The position numbers were made by a program, and so were the translations under genes. From assembly GCA_033002965.1 (NCBI GenBank), contig JAURVB010013358.1, positions 1 through 64,000 of the forward strand: a DNA stretch of 64,000 nt, in the 5' to 3' direction. A model generated the notes under the pieces. The model saw only the letters and a list, made by a program, of their open reading frames with translations, searched no databases and was not told the origin of the DNA. Numbering within the stretch: the first letter of the stretch is position 1; every line of letters starts with the position of its first letter. This document shows positions 48,442 through 61,233 of the stretch, piece by piece. This DNA is from Piper betle (Eukaryota > Streptophyta > Magnoliopsida > Piperales > Piperaceae).

Positions 48442-48928
48442 TGATTCTCCATTCTTTTTTTTTTTTGGTGATCAATTGAGGTTTTGTGTAAGAATTTTCG
48501 CATTGCCTTTTGAATAACTGGGCGTGGCTTTCCTCGACTACGCACAGTTCAGACAGAGGCGCACATCAAGGCTTTGGTGCATGAAACCGTTTGAGGGGGA
48601 GGAGCAATTTTTCCAAAACCTTTCCTAGGTGGTTTCAGACACCTGCACATTCTGGTTTCAGGGTGTTTTCCAAAATTCTTTTGAATGTTTTTTGTTATCT
48701 TTTTTGGTTGCAATAAATTCAAGCATACAAGTCGTAACAGAGCTAAATTAGATCACTCTATTGATTCTTATGAGAGATTGTACAAATCACTGATAAAATT
48801 AAGATGAATAAACGAAGAGGAGCTTTTTAATAGTTACAAAGATGCATTATATGCAGACACCTAGAATCAGAGGAGGTGCTTTATAGAAATTGAAGAGCTG
48901 GATCTTGATTAACAATAATATAGTAGTA

Positions 48929-49862
48929 TTATAGAACACAACCATTTTCCTCTCCATAGTTGATTGTGGCTCGCATCATTACCGCCTGGTTCGATCTGCT
49001 TGCTCTGTGGATCACTTGCTGGATCTTCGTCTGTATTAGACATGTACATAAAGTAATATAAGTATCAAGCAGCTGCAACAACCCAAGATTCCAAACAGAT
49101 CAATCCTGAAACGGGAAAGATGGTTGTCTGGTTAACTCATGCCTGCTAGAACTAGTTTTTGGGTATGAATTAAGATCGTTGAACCTTGTCATCATGGTGG
49201 ATCAGAATTCGGGGCCTCTGATCCTGCAACCTGCTCTGCCTTTGACGGCTTCCGACAATGAATATGCATATGGTGGCTGCTGCTGCCACTCCAATGGAGC
49301 AGAGAGCCCCAAGTCCTTGGACCTTCCACTTCCATATGTTGATAGCACCTCCTTCCCGGCACCCACCCTGCATCTTCTCCGATCCCTTGCCTTCTTCTTC
49401 TTGCTTCTCTTCGTAATCCACCAACTTAACGTCCTCGGAGCTATCTTCTCTTTCAAATTGGACGAGACCCATGTCAAATTGTTGCTTCGGTTCCCTGGAT
49501 GGTGTCCGGGGAGGAGAGTCGATTTTCATGTCGGAGTTTTTCTTCATTTTGTTGAAGAAGACTTTGGAGACCAGGTCCTGATCCCCTGTCAAGTACGGCC
49601 TGATGTTGTAGGAAGGTGCCACCACGCTGATCTCCACTACGGGGACATCTTTCACCTCCTCCTCGGCCTCAACCTGTTTCTCGTCCAGTAAATTGTCACC
49701 TCTATTGTAGTGTTTTGGTATCAGACTTGGGTAGGAAGAAAATTCGGAGTTTGAGCTGAAGTAGTTCATGTCAACTATCCCATTGGGTCGAAAGATCGGC
49801 TTCTTAGGGAACTCATAGAAGCGATCATCAACTAGTACCCACTCGCCCAAGTCCATCTCCAC
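48929..49862 (-). CDS. DUF6821-type single-span membrane protein
   Basis: Two exons, 49862-49185 and 49030-48929, give 259 residues. The protein begins MEMDLGEWVLVDDRFYEFPK, then has an acidic, Ser/Pro-containing middle (SPPRTPSREP at about 116-125; a Glu-rich stretch at 139-163). Next come WKWKVQGLGALCSIGVAAAA and a hydrophobic segment at about 183-204 (GALCSIGVAAAATICIFIVG), which is the family signature. The second exon supplies a basic tail (KIQQVIHRASRSNQAVMMRA) ending in NYGEENGCVL. It resembles plant proteins grouped in Pfam as DUF6821, of unknown function. Single-exon reading would end four codons after the donor and lose the conserved tail, so the spliced model is preferred. Likely an integral membrane protein with the long N-terminal part on one side. 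Confidence 0.82.
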
Positions 49863-52800
49863 TGATGCCTTCTGGATGGTAAAGCTGATTCAGAAAAAAA
49901 AACAGACTTGGGTATGAAGCAGATGATCGATCTGGTTTGAGCTGCAACTACAAGTAGGCAGTGAATTATTGGAAAGAAAAGGTGGGTAGTTTTCATTGGG
50001 TGCTTGAAAGTCTCTTATAATGGCCTCTCACATAGGCAGCCATTTTTCTGTCTTAACTTCAAGGGGGGAAGATTTCTCAAGCAAGAAAGAAGGGTGAGAT
50101 CAAATGCGTTTCTTATCCTTTCTAGAAGTTGACAAATGAGCCACTTATCCCGGGACCCGCCATTGGTGATGAGGAGTGACTCCTTTCTTGATTGTTGCTA
50201 GATATTTGTTTATACTTCCCTCATGGAAATTTTTATTGCATCTTCCTGGCCTCTCGTCTCCTCCATCCACGTCTTTTGCAAAAAAAAATTAGAAGAATAT
50301 GGGAAAGGAATTGTATGGCAGAGAGTGTATACATGAGAGATTCTATAAGCAACTACTACTTTGGACTCAACGGCTGCTTGGCGGGGGAAGAGCTGGAACT
50401 TGAAAGAGAAATGGCGTTTGGACCTTCTACAAGCTCAATGATCCTGGTCAATACTGTACAACTGTCCACCCGAGAGGATGCTCGTTCTTGTCTTATGATG
50501 AATTTTGTCGGTGAGAAATGAGAATGCCTATGGTGAGATTCGGTGGTCCATCTTGAATCTGGAATGAACGTGGTCATGGATTCGATGGCTTTACATTGTT
50601 ATGCTGCTATTGAAAAAGAAAAATCAGAGGGTAAAAACTTTTAAAAACTTTATAATATTTTAAAATTTAATTCGACCCAGATTGAACTAAATATGTCAGG
50701 TATACATATTAAAAACATTTTACAAGTGTATGTTTGTTGCTTTCAAAATCCGGATGAAGAGGGGCCAGTTTACTTCATATGGGGAGGGCGTGATGGACGT
50801 GGCTAACTTGATCTCATTAAAATAGGGAAAGCAGTTACAAGGTCGTGGTTCATCCAAGTTGCTCAAATCCATTGACAACTCCAAGGGGGTAAGATACGGC
50901 GACTCTTTCTTTGCCTTGCCTTGTAAAATCAACCATGTCATTGCTGCCTGTTCGTAATATTCATAATGCATTATTAAAGCAAACTTTATTGCCATTAGGA
51001 AGATTAGTTTTTGTTGTATCTTCTTCAATTTCATCTTTTCTACTCATCTTCTTTCCATATAAAAAGGAAAAGTGGTTAGGAACCATTAAGATGGGTTTCT
51101 TTCTACTGTCTCTCATGGAATAAAAGGATGATGAGTGGTTGTTAGGAGCACCACTTGGTGGGGAAAAAAAGGACCTTGAACATTGGAAGGGATGCACTTA
51201 TTTACTCTGAAAACAGTATGCTTTAGGACTTCAATCAATGAGAAAAAGCAAAAACATGTCTCTTCTCTCTGCTGATCATCGAATTCCCTCGATAGATCAT
51301 CCTAACACAAGCACCAGGCTGGAAAGGGAAGATTTTTATGGAGATTTTAATATAAACTAGGGCAAGATGTTGGGTCATGAGTAATTTACATAATAGATAT
51401 TTAATTTTATGCATAAAACTACTATTGAATAATGAGATAAAATGTCATATTAGTCTAATTACTTAGATGTAGATTCTAACCAACTCTGATTTTAAAGACA
51501 AATCCTAATTGAATGAGAGAATAAATTACAATAATTTGATTTTTTTTATTTTTATTGTACTTTAATTAGTTAAACTTAATAATTTTAATCGTAGTCTAAT
51601 ATTGAGTTTTCTTTTTATTAATAAAAATAGATATTAGTTTTCACTTAATTAAACATATTTGAATAAATAAATTTCACTCCTAACTATTTCTTTGGAATAT
51701 TTGGCACACATAGTCCCATATAATAAGTTAGATATATATTTAGCTTGGGAAGAAAAAAAAGTTGAGATATTTCTTAACTTGTGTAATGTTAGTTGGTGGG
51801 AACTCTAGACCGGAGCCATGTTTCTATTAATGTATATTTTCATAATTTTGTATTTACTATATATGTACTCACCTAACTTGCATTGACATATATTTACTCT
51901 TATTAATAAAAAGAAACTCAATAAGATTAAAAGTATGAGACAATAAGAATGTTTTCTACAACGGAGGGTCACAATTTCAAAACTATGTAATTTTAATTTT
52001 TAACTTTATATTAAAAATAATAAAATACCTTTTATTGTAGAAAATCACATATTCGAACTCAATAAACCTCAATTTTTTACTTCTTACTAACAAGATTTAA
52101 TTTTCATGCCTTGAAAAATAGTATAATAAAAAAGTCAAATTATAATAATATAGCTTTTCATTCAATTAGGATTTATGTTTAAAGTCAATAAGAGTTTATA
52201 TCCAAAATGGTTAAATTATTATAGTCTCCCATTATACAGTGAGATTTTATATATAAAATTAAAATTTATCTTTTATACTAGTTGCGCATAGTGTGACATC
52301 TTGGCGAGTTATTCTAAAGCACATTCATGGCACACTACTAAATTTATTCAGAAGATCATTTAATCTAAGCTATTTTTGTTGTAAGCTATACTACGTAATA
52401 AATCTACAGTCGTTAAGATATTATTATCCAATGCAATATCCTAATATATTAAGTAAAGATACCGTGCCATACACAGTATATATGTTAGAAATTACTTAAT
52501 TTTTTTATATATAGACTATGATGTCTAATATCTTAAAAATATACTCAAATGTTTCTATATGAACATGGAAATCGACTATATATATTTGTTTATTTTATTT
52601 TATTTTGATAGGTCGAATTTCCTACTCTTCTTTAAAATTGCAATCTTTATGGCATGAATAAACTGAGCTGAATAGTGAGCGGAAGGAATAGTTTGTTGTT
52701 TTGAATTGTTGGTCAAGTAAAGTGTAGGATTATAATTTCATCGGTTATTAGTCTATATAAACTGATGAAAATATTTTTGTAAATCATCGATTCTTGCACA

Positions 52801-53408
52801 ATCAAAAACAATTTGTTTGTCTTCCAAAGTAGTTGTGTTTGTGTTCTTCTTCCCCAAGTTATTCAAACTCTCTACCTTCTTCCCCGGAGAACCAGATCAA
52901 GCTCTAGAACAAGGAGCCGGAGCAATACAACTGTGACACCAAAGGAAAGGATCCTGTCACCAGTCCCATGGGAGAAGAGTCTACCACTTCGACTCCCTTT
53001 TTTATTATAAAAATAAATATACAATATTTAATTAGAGTCCGCAATGTGCCTGTTTAACCACTCGATAACAAGCAGCTCATCATACTTGGTGCTTATATAA
53101 TGGTAATTGTTTCAAGGAAATAAATCTGCAGTATTCTTATTTAATCGTGGCATGACACCATACAAAGTGAAAACAACATATATAGGTTAAAAAAAGCAAA
53201 AATGAAAACGTGCACAACGCCAAATATCGAGCTCTCTTATTCAACAACACCATAATGCGATCTCTTCCTCCAAATGCTTCCAAACAACCAAGTCATCCTC
53301 AACCGACTCTGCACCAGAAAGATTAAAATTATCTCCTTAATTATATAGCAATATTCACCTTTTTCATCACACAGGATGATTGATCAAATCTAATAGATGA
53401 CTCATGAG
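49863..53408. other. Intergenic region with an unproven exon-like frame
   Basis: Holds the promoter of the DUF6821 gene. A minus-strand frame at 50720-51034 contains protein-like text (ESPYLTPLELSMDLS, NCFPYFNEIKLATS) but no matching exons or family was found. A plus-strand frame at 50316-50521 is likewise unsupported. From 51.3 to 53.4 kb it is AT-rich; 52720-53000 has features of an LTR-type fragment (TATATAAA followed by TTCTTCCCC-rich sequence), weakly. Confidence 0.45.
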
Positions 53409-53771
53409 TTATGGAACATACTTGGAACAGTCGATGTTGGCAGAAATAGTGATAGGGAGGTTAATTTGGCAGCTGCTGACAAGATTTTTGGCCGTAGTTT
53501 CATCTACTCTGAGACTGCCGGCAGCAGATACAAGGCAGGTACAAGCAGCTCTCCAGTCCTCCGGTGGACTAGCAGCCACACTGCTGGCTAGATCTGTAAC
53601 GCCGGTGCAGCAGGCCTGGGAAGGTGTCCCCACTCCACTGCCTAAGTACATGAGACAAGGACTCAAGTTTTGGATCAATGTATTGCACTGAATTGCAGCA
53701 CGGCTAGCTGGGAGGAGAAGCAGAAGAATAAACACTACCGAGGCAGAAAGATGGAGATTGTTGTTCTTCAT
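53409..53771 (-). CDS. Type 1 non-specific lipid transfer protein (nsLTP1)
   Basis: A 120-residue secreted protein. Residues 1-25 are a signal peptide (VVFILLLLLPASRA); the mature part starts AIQC. Eight cysteines sit at 29, 39, 54, 55, 77, 79, 101 and 115, the spacing of type 1 nsLTPs (C-x9-C, CC, CxC, C, C), giving four disulfides around a hydrophobic tunnel. SPCLMYLG, PSQACC and RAACTCLVSAAGS are typical; the mature length of about 95 residues fits the family. It binds and moves lipids or cuticle monomers in the apoplast. The C-terminus CSKYVP ends at a stop here, although many relatives have an intron close to this point (AAGTAT|GT would be a possible donor), so the last residues may differ. 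A TATA box is 82 bases upstream of the start codon. Confidence 0.93.
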   Translation of the reverse strand: MKNNNLHLSASVVFILLLLLPASRAAIQCNTLIQNLSPCLMYLGSGVGTPSQACCTGVTDLASSVAASPPEDWRAACTCLVSAAGSLRVDETTAKNLVSSCQINLPITISANIDCSKYVP

Positions 53772-53853
53772 TTTTGGCTTGGGGAAAGAAAAGGTTGCAG
53801 CTTTCTAAGCTGTATGTTGTTTTTCTGTTGAAAACAGAGGTGCCCAGGAAGCC

Positions 53854-53862
53854 ATTTATATA
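53854..53862 (-). promoter_or_regulatory. TATA box of the nsLTP gene
   Basis: Minus-strand TATATAAAT in the context CAAC-TATATAAATGGC, 83-91 bases upstream of the start codon. The expected start of transcription is about 30 bases further on, giving a leader of about 50 bases. Confidence 0.7.
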
Positions 53863-54289
53863 GTTGATGAGAAGGGAAGCATGCAGGAAGAAATTAGAGT
53901 ATACATTCATGGTTGGGTGGGGGGAGGGACGTTTGAGTTTAAGAAAGACAAGTTGGTCGGAGTGATTGATGCGAGTTCGGCATGGTTTTTGCATTGTAGT
54001 ACAACTTGAGAAACTGCTTATCGTCCATGCATGAACGTCGTTGCTCAACGAAAACAATATTTATTTGATTTGATGTACAGACTCGGCAAATGACAATCAC
54101 ACGCGGGCAAGAAAAAACTGTGGAAAATAATGATATTTACGCTTTGAAAAAGAATTTGTAGTTAGATATATATTTACCTATGATTGGCTGGCCAAATATA
54201 TATCAATTAATTAAGCATGATAATATATAACATATAAACCTTATATTCGTGAACAGTACTCGATAATAATAAGATTGGTCGTAAAACTC

Positions 54290-54345
54290 TTCTATCTATC
54301 TATTATCTATCTATCTATTTATCTTGTATGTGTCTATGTATCTAT
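54290..54345. repeat. (CTAT)n tetranucleotide microsatellite
   Basis: CTAT/ATCT units in near-perfect tandem (TCTATCTATTATCTATCTAT and continuing), a likely polymorphic microsatellite. Confidence 0.85.
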
Positions 54346-55009
54346 ATATAATACGAGAATAATTTTTGACAAGAGTTACTTTTAATGAGTGATTAGCAAA
54401 TGACATAATGTGATCAGAAGTTTGAAAGAAATGGAAGTTATGAAATTACTCATTTATAAAAATATATTAATGAAAAATATCATAATTTTAAAATAAAGAG
54501 GATATAAAGCATGAGTAATTAACTTTTTTTTCTATTTTTTCATGTAAAGTGAACTAAATGAAGAATCAATTATTAGAATATTTTATCTTTGAAGTATATG
54601 TAATATTAGAGTACATTTTGATGTCAATGATTATTTTAAAATTTCTATATATTAATTATCTTTTATTTGACTTTAAAAATTGAGAGCGCGCTAACTAAAT
54701 TGTTAGTCGGTTTGATATGATTATTAATGTGAATATATAGTTCTAAATTCCTAATTATAAGAGTGACTTTTATTTTTTGTATATGTATGTAACTATAATA
54801 TTAGTCTTAAAAATGTTGAAGATATTATATCATTGATATAAAATATCGGATATTTGGTTGGTCAAACAAAAAAAATGTCCATGTTTGATTTGTTTTAATT
54901 CAGTCAAATTTGGTCGGATATACTTCGGACGTTGAACGGACGGACAGATTCGGACGTTTGCACCCACCCCTATTAATATCATTGGTTGATGTAATAAGAA
55001 AACCTTTAA

Positions 55010-56230
55010 CAAATAATTCCAAAGGTTATATATTTAGAAATCTTTACAAAATGGGATGTAATTCTTATTAATAATACTATTTTGTGAATTATTTTATTAA
55101 TTAAGTTGAAAGCTTGATAATGATGAAAAATCTTGATGAATATGGAAAATAGGAGGCGACAAACACTTTTTTTTTATTATCTTCATTTATCTTCTAGAGT
55201 TTTTAATCAATTAAATTACAAATAAGTTAAAGCTAGATATTATTCCAAATCTTATAATGATATTTGAAATTCTTTACAAAATATGATCTAATTCTTATTG
55301 ATAAGATTATTTTCGGAATTTTTTATTAATTAAATTGGAAACATGATAAAGATGAAAATTCTTGATAAATATCCAAAATAGGAGTGATAAACAATTACGT
55401 TGTATTAATTTTGTCATTTTTAATCAATTAAATCAGAAATAAGTTAAACAATATGGAAAATGTTATTTTTAGAGTTTTTTAATCAATTAAATTAAAAATA
55501 AGTAAGTTAAAGATGGAAATTATTCCAAATCTTATAAAGTATTTGGAAATCTTTACAAAAATGATCTAATTATTATTAATCAGATTATTTTTGAATTGCT
55601 TAATTAGTTACATTGAAACATGGTAAAGATGGAAAATCTTGATAAATATGGAAAACAAGAGGTGATAAACCCTTATTTTTTATGATTTTTATAGTTTTTT
55701 AATAAATTAAATTAGAAAAGTTGAAGATGGAAAATGTTATCTTTTAGAGTTTTTTTCCAGAACTTATTTATATTAATATTTTCGGAATTGTTAATTAATT
55801 AAATTAAAAATATGATAAAGATGGAAAATAAGATTGATAAACACATATTTTTATTTCTTTCGTAATTTAATAATCAATTATAGTAGAAATTTGTTAAAAA
55901 TGGACAATATTATCTTTTAGAATTTTTCAAATCTTATAAATATTATTATTTTTGTAAATTTTAGATCAATTAAATTAGAAATACGTTGAAGATGGAAAAT
56001 TTATCTTTTAAATTCTTTTCAATTCTTTTCGATATTACATTTTCAGGAATTTTTTATTAACTATATTAGAAATATGATAAAGAAAGATAATAAGAGTTGA
56101 TAAACATGCATTTAATATTGTTATTTTCATAATTTTTCAGTCAATTAAATAAGAAATATGATAAAGATGGAAATTCTTATCTTTAATATTTTTCTAAATC
56201 TTATTAATATTTTTATTTTCAAGCTATTTT
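55010..56230 (+). repeat. Degenerate AT-rich tandem array, about 5 units
   Basis: The same ordered words recur at irregular spacing: CAAATCTTATAA, GAAATCTTTACAAAA, TGATCTAATTCTTATT, AATTAAATTGAAA, GATAAAGATGGAAAAT, GATAAACA and AGTTTTTAATCAATTAAAT. The GATAAACA-type landmark lies near 55155, 55385, 55665, 55830 and 56095, so periods vary between about 170 and 280 bases. Units have diverged by small insertions and deletions. No coding content. Confidence 0.8.
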
Positions 56231-59200
56231 CTAAAATTCTGTAAATAGTAAAATATGTGTACATTTATCAACCGCAATATATTCTTCAATATGTTTATCT
56301 GATTTATAATTTGATTAATTAAACTTTTCCAGCAATAATAAAATTTGTTTTGCCAAATGGCTTTTAATTGTAATATGAGTCTAAGAATATACTTAACTAG
56401 AATAAATATAACTAATATTTTAATTAGAATATACCAATTTCCAAAAAAATTATAATATAATATCAATAAAAGTATAATACAACACAAAAAGTATAAAGTC
56501 AAATAGAATGTGTACCATGCGGCGCAGAGGAATAATTTGAAAAAAAATTTAGAAAGGAATATATTTTACAAAAATATATGTTTAAAAGAGTAGAAAATAC
56601 TTATTTGTAAGTTATAAAATTAGAAAATTTAAATTAAATTTATTTGTAAATATAATAAATATATAAAAGAAAAACATGACGCCTAGGTTAATATAAATGA
56701 TCCAATTGGTCATTAGACTCCCCCAATAAAGAGCCCAGATGCCTTGGCAATCCTTATTTCTCATGGGCCATTATTCAAGAACAATTGGGCTTTTTAAGCG
56801 CAACTCATGGCTAACGTTGTTTAACTATACACATCCACTGCTCAAGTGTGATTTTATCCGAACAAACTGGACATTGATAAGATCCGTCTATTTAGCAACA
56901 CCTTCAGACGGTATAGCCTTAACTTTAATAATGAGGTTCAAATGAGGAAAAACTTTCGATGGATGCACCCAGAGATGAAGAAGGGTGTAGTAAACGACGA
57001 AATGCTTCGGGGAGTTGAAAATAAGTATAGATCTTGAAATTCCCGAATAGGTCAATTTATCATCAACAAGCTATTAACAATGGCCGGCGGGCAATGATCA
57101 ATCGAGATTAACATAAATAGTTTGGGCAATTTGAATCCAACAACCTGAATCAATAAATAATCATCTTGCCTTGCTGCCCACATGGCTGTTTGGAAAGGAT
57201 ACCCTGGACTTGTGACATTATAATATGACATGTTCTCATCAATTGGCTCGACCAAGAACAGTGGAAACTAGCTACCTAGCTACTGGTGTTATATATACTA
57301 TCCAACTTCTTTTATCCAAAAGGATGAATTTTCCCCAAGAAAATGGAAAAAAACAACGACCCAATATCACATTTATCACAAGGAATACTGCAAGGAAAAA
57401 TTTTTTAGATGTAAGGCACTTTTAATTCAGTAATTAAGTATAAGATGCACGATTTGTCACCTGGCTAGCGATGCATTTCTCGCTCAATTCGTACTGCATA
57501 AATATTTGCGCAAGGTTAAGATCCCCACGTATAGTACTTGGAAAACTAACCTTTTAAAACTGTCTCACCTTCAAATAATAATATGTTGCGGGTATACAGT
57601 AGCATGGTACAATAATAGGAGGTGAGTGAACCAAGTGCAGAACAGGCTCAACTGATATGCAATTCCAGAGATGTTGTCGTGGAGCGATGGGCTACGTGTG
57701 TGTGATCGATCGGCAACTCAATATACCGGTTACCCGTCGGCAAAATCGAGCCATACATGATATAACCGTGACAGAGTATATGTATCGAGTTGATATGTTT
57801 ATTGACCCTATCAATTTTTATGTTTGTTTGCAGATTGATAAGGACGTCATTGGGCCGGCTAATCAATATACTGGGTCCAGTCTCCAAATAGTGGAAAATG
57901 ATGGCTGAACTAATCAACCAACAAGTTAATTAAAAATGGTGTTAATATTCAGTTAGTGGGCAATAATCTAGAATTTGTTTGCATAATTCAGGATTCAATC
58001 TCGATTTTGCGGCACGTAATGTCTACCGTCGACTTGGGGTCGACTTCAAACTGATTTAGTGTTACAAATTTTCAATCTTGAGTAATTCATATAAAGCATA
58101 ATTTTAAAACTCTTTTTAGGCTAAAAAAGTTCACTTTATAATTTTTTGAGTCCAATTCCTTAAACAATGACTCCCTATCGACAATTTTTGTGGTTGACTC
58201 CTCCGTCCTCCTGAGCTAAGTAAAAAACAATTAAAACATATTATTATCTTTTTGTTTAATTAAATCAATAATTTAAAATAGCGTTAATCTTATATTTATC
58301 AATTACAATTGTCAAAGACATTGATATCTAATAATTTCATATATCCTTCCCCTATGGTTGTAATGATCTGTCCATTTCGAGTCATGAGCTAAGTGTTATT
58401 ATATAAAACTAAGTATTTTATAAATTAATTTTTAACATTTTAAATAAACTCATGACGTAAAATTCTTTTCAAATCATACAAATTAATTTCCTACTCAAAG
58501 AATTAGTTAAAGTTCAAATTCTAAGTCGTGCCATGAAATAAAATATAATATAAGCTCAGAAAAATCTAAGACCTATCAAACGAATTAAAATCCCATTGCC
58601 ATGCAACATCCTTGAAGTATAACATAATATAAGAAAAAAAGTTTAATAACAAAGTCCTCTAGCTGTCTGACCTTACCCATTCTCCCATAATACTCACACC
58701 TGCGGAGGCAGTTCCACATTAGTGATAAAAATACTAAGTCATATAATTATAAGAAACAGGTTAATATATTCTACAACATTTGAATTTGAGTCTTTTAGTG
58801 ATTATGAGTCTATGTCGAGCTCTTATTATGCCAAGAGGGGTGGCCGCCCCATCCAGCTACAATCCCATATACACACATGTTACGTGGCCCACGGCCTGTA
58901 GTTACTGATATTTGTCATTGACTCACCTTCTCGATATCACAAATATATAATGAATCATCTTGTGTCATTGCGCCATATCACCCCTTTCGGCATAGGGGCA
59001 TGTATTTTATCTTTCAAGAAATTTTAAAGGTGCAGCCCTCTATCAGACTGAGTTAATTCCTTAACCCCGGTTATGTTTGACACATAGCTGTCGAATCTGG
59101 GCTCAAATCGACCAAGGCTAGCAAAAATAAATATACAATATTTCAAGTAATTATACAGACCTGGATAGTTTGCAAGTGAACTTGTAACCGTGACCGACAA

Positions 59201-60570
59201 TCCTAATTTGATACGATAAAATCAATATAATTTTATACTAATTGAATGCATGCAATGTCATGCTTAAAACTTGACAAAACAACCCATGCAACACTTTAAA
59301 TATTAAAGCTTTAAATTTATCAAAATTATCTAAAAAATCAATGAGGTAGCTAATTATCCATGCCACATCATTGTTTAATTTCAACAATTTACGTCACAAT
59401 TAAAATACTTAGAACTAAATGCTTATAATGAGTTTTTTGTAAGAAAAGAATAATATATAATTACCCACTCTATAAAACAATAACAAATCAAACTATATCT
59501 CCACTACCGAAATAAATGGATTTAATAACTACTAAAATTTGATAATAATTGTATACTAATTATAATAATCTTACAAGTTCCTCAGGTCACATTGATTGGC
59601 TGTCATATTATTAATCAAATTCTAAATAAAATTTCTAGCCACTTTATTAATTAAATAAATACTTATTAACCAATGTCCAACTAAAACAAATTTAGAACTC
59701 ATCAATTACACTTATTACAACCAAATATGAAAATTACCTAAATCTATTTACTCACAGCCACAAACAAATGACCATTAAGGCAACTCCTTTCCATAAAATA
59801 ACAAAAATTAATTTTAATTGTGTGCATGATAGCTATAGATTAAGTAGGTAAACATCTTAAATACCTAGCTACATATATTTAATTCAAATATGCATGCACT
59901 TTAATCAAATAACAACTCGTAAAAAACGTGTTAAATTAACAAATTAACCTCGTATTAGACTAAAATATGTCAACTTTAATTAATTAATAACTTGAATTAA
60001 TAATAATAATAATAAATATTTAACTAATAATGATTATACATATACATATTACTTCCTTGATTAATGAAAGATATTATCTTTAATAATTTAATTTAGCTAT
60101 AAATAGTTTCAAATATGATTTGCTAATTAATTAATCATAACAATTAACATACATATATAGATCATGATTAACTATAATATTTAATATCATACAATAACAT
60201 AATGAATTATAATAATACTAATTAATATTATTTGTAATTAATTATTAAGAACGGCTAAAGCAAAGAAATAAGACAATCGGTGCACAAAATCGAACATCAA
60301 AATGCACATCGTACCGAGAGAAACCTCCTCTCTAAACTAATCAATAATAGAAAATAAAACATGGAAAAAAGGTTATCTATGAAAACATTATGAACTAAAC
60401 TTAAAATATGCATAGATGACATGATCTAATTCTTGGCAAAAAGAAGAATGAAGTAAAAAGAGGTACCTTGCAAAGAAAAAACAACATCAACAAGAAGGGA
60501 AAGGATTGGGGATATGAAGAGGGTAGTGACGGTGGTAGATGAGACAAACCATATATATATATATATATAG
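56231..60570. other. Long AT-rich intergenic region
   Basis: No gene recognised. The segments 56.70-57.10 kb and 57.45-57.92 kb are less AT-rich and might be old repeats or non-coding RNA, but I saw no domain or structure. The rest (57.9-60.3 kb) is AT-rich with TAAT simple repeats. Confidence 0.5.
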
Positions 60571-61233
60571 GGGGGCTTTTGCTGTACTGCAGCACAGCCA
60601 AGATGGCTGTGCTGCAGTGTTTCAGCCGTTGGATCAAATCCAACGGCTGAAACATGCCCCCCATATCAAAAAAAAAGCAAGGGCGGCGGCGCCGCATCCG
60701 CCGCCACCGGCCGACGCGTCGCCACCCCCTGCCCCGCCCGTTGCCGCCCCGCCGGGGGCGGCGACGTATCCGCCGGGCGACGGGGCGGCGGATCTAGCCG
60801 CCCCGGGTCTTCCCCTGCCGGCCCGCCGCCCCGCCGCCGGGCGACACCACCGCCACCCGTCCCCCGCCCGCCACCCCGCCGCGCGACGCCCCCCGACTCG
60901 TCGTCCCCCGTCCCCTCCAGCCCGCCACCCCCGCCGCGCCCCCCACCGCCGCCCCACCGCCGCGCCCCCTCGGCCCCCGCCGCCACCCCGCCGCGCCCCC
61001 TCGGCCCCCGCCCGCCACCCCGCCGCGCCGCGCCCCCGTCCCCTGTCGCAGGCGCCCCCCCGGCCGTCGCCGTGGCCGGGCAGCCTTCCCGCCCCCTCCG
61101 CCGTCGCTGCTGCGGCGGCGCCGCCCCTCCTTTTTTTTTTTTAGATCTTGGCCGTTGGATGCTAATCCAACGGCCAAGATTGCACTCCAGCACAGCCAAG
61201 ATGGCTGTGCTGGAGTACAACAACATTTTTGCC
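60571..61233. mobile_element. GC-rich element with double-hairpin terminal inverted repeats, inserted in TA repeat
   Basis: About 660 bases between two TA dinucleotide runs. The termini are inverted copies of one another. Left end: hairpin 60587-60617 (arms CTGCAGCACAGCCA / TGGCTGTGCTGCAG) then hairpin 60619-60653 (arms GTTTCAGCCGTTGGAT and its complement). Right end mirrored: hairpin 61145-61180 (arms ATCTTGGCCGTTGGAT and complement) then 61185-61215 (arms CTCCAGCACAGCCA / TGGCTGTGCTGGAG). Inside these lie an A run (60667-60677) and a T run (61130-61141) and then GGGCGGCGGCGCCG-type inverted sequence. The core (60680-61130) is nearly pure G and C with long open frames in several frames because stops are rare; no domain was recognised. 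Flanking TA makes the target duplication ambiguous. Confidence 0.8.

Larger units (their letters stand above)
46113..48928. other. Intergenic region, GC-rich then AT-rich
   Basis: Right after the repeat terminus comes a GC-rich stretch (46.1-46.55 kb) with a 25-bp hairpin at 46201-46277. From 46.56 to 47.85 kb it is AT-rich with TA and TTAA-type simple repeats. The 47.88-48.12 kb part is less AT-rich and reads like a promoter or leader; the 66-codon frame at 47882-48082 has no family resemblance. A short direct duplication lies at 48347-48441. Confidence 0.5.
53772..55009. other. AT-rich intergenic DNA upstream of the nsLTP gene
   Basis: Promoter of the nsLTP gene, then AT-rich DNA with a CTAT microsatellite. 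No gene was recognised in it. Confidence 0.55.

Noticed and set aside
52700..53010. Possible copia-type LTR fragment
   Set aside because: Has a TATA-like box and a C/T-rich stretch, but I found no terminal TG...CA pair or target duplication, so it is only mentioned as a weak possibility.
60539..61226. 201-codon plus and 186-codon minus frames in the GC-rich element
   Set aside because: Simultaneously open in several frames because the core almost lacks A and T; low-complexity Pro/Ala/Arg or Gly/Arg, no domain.
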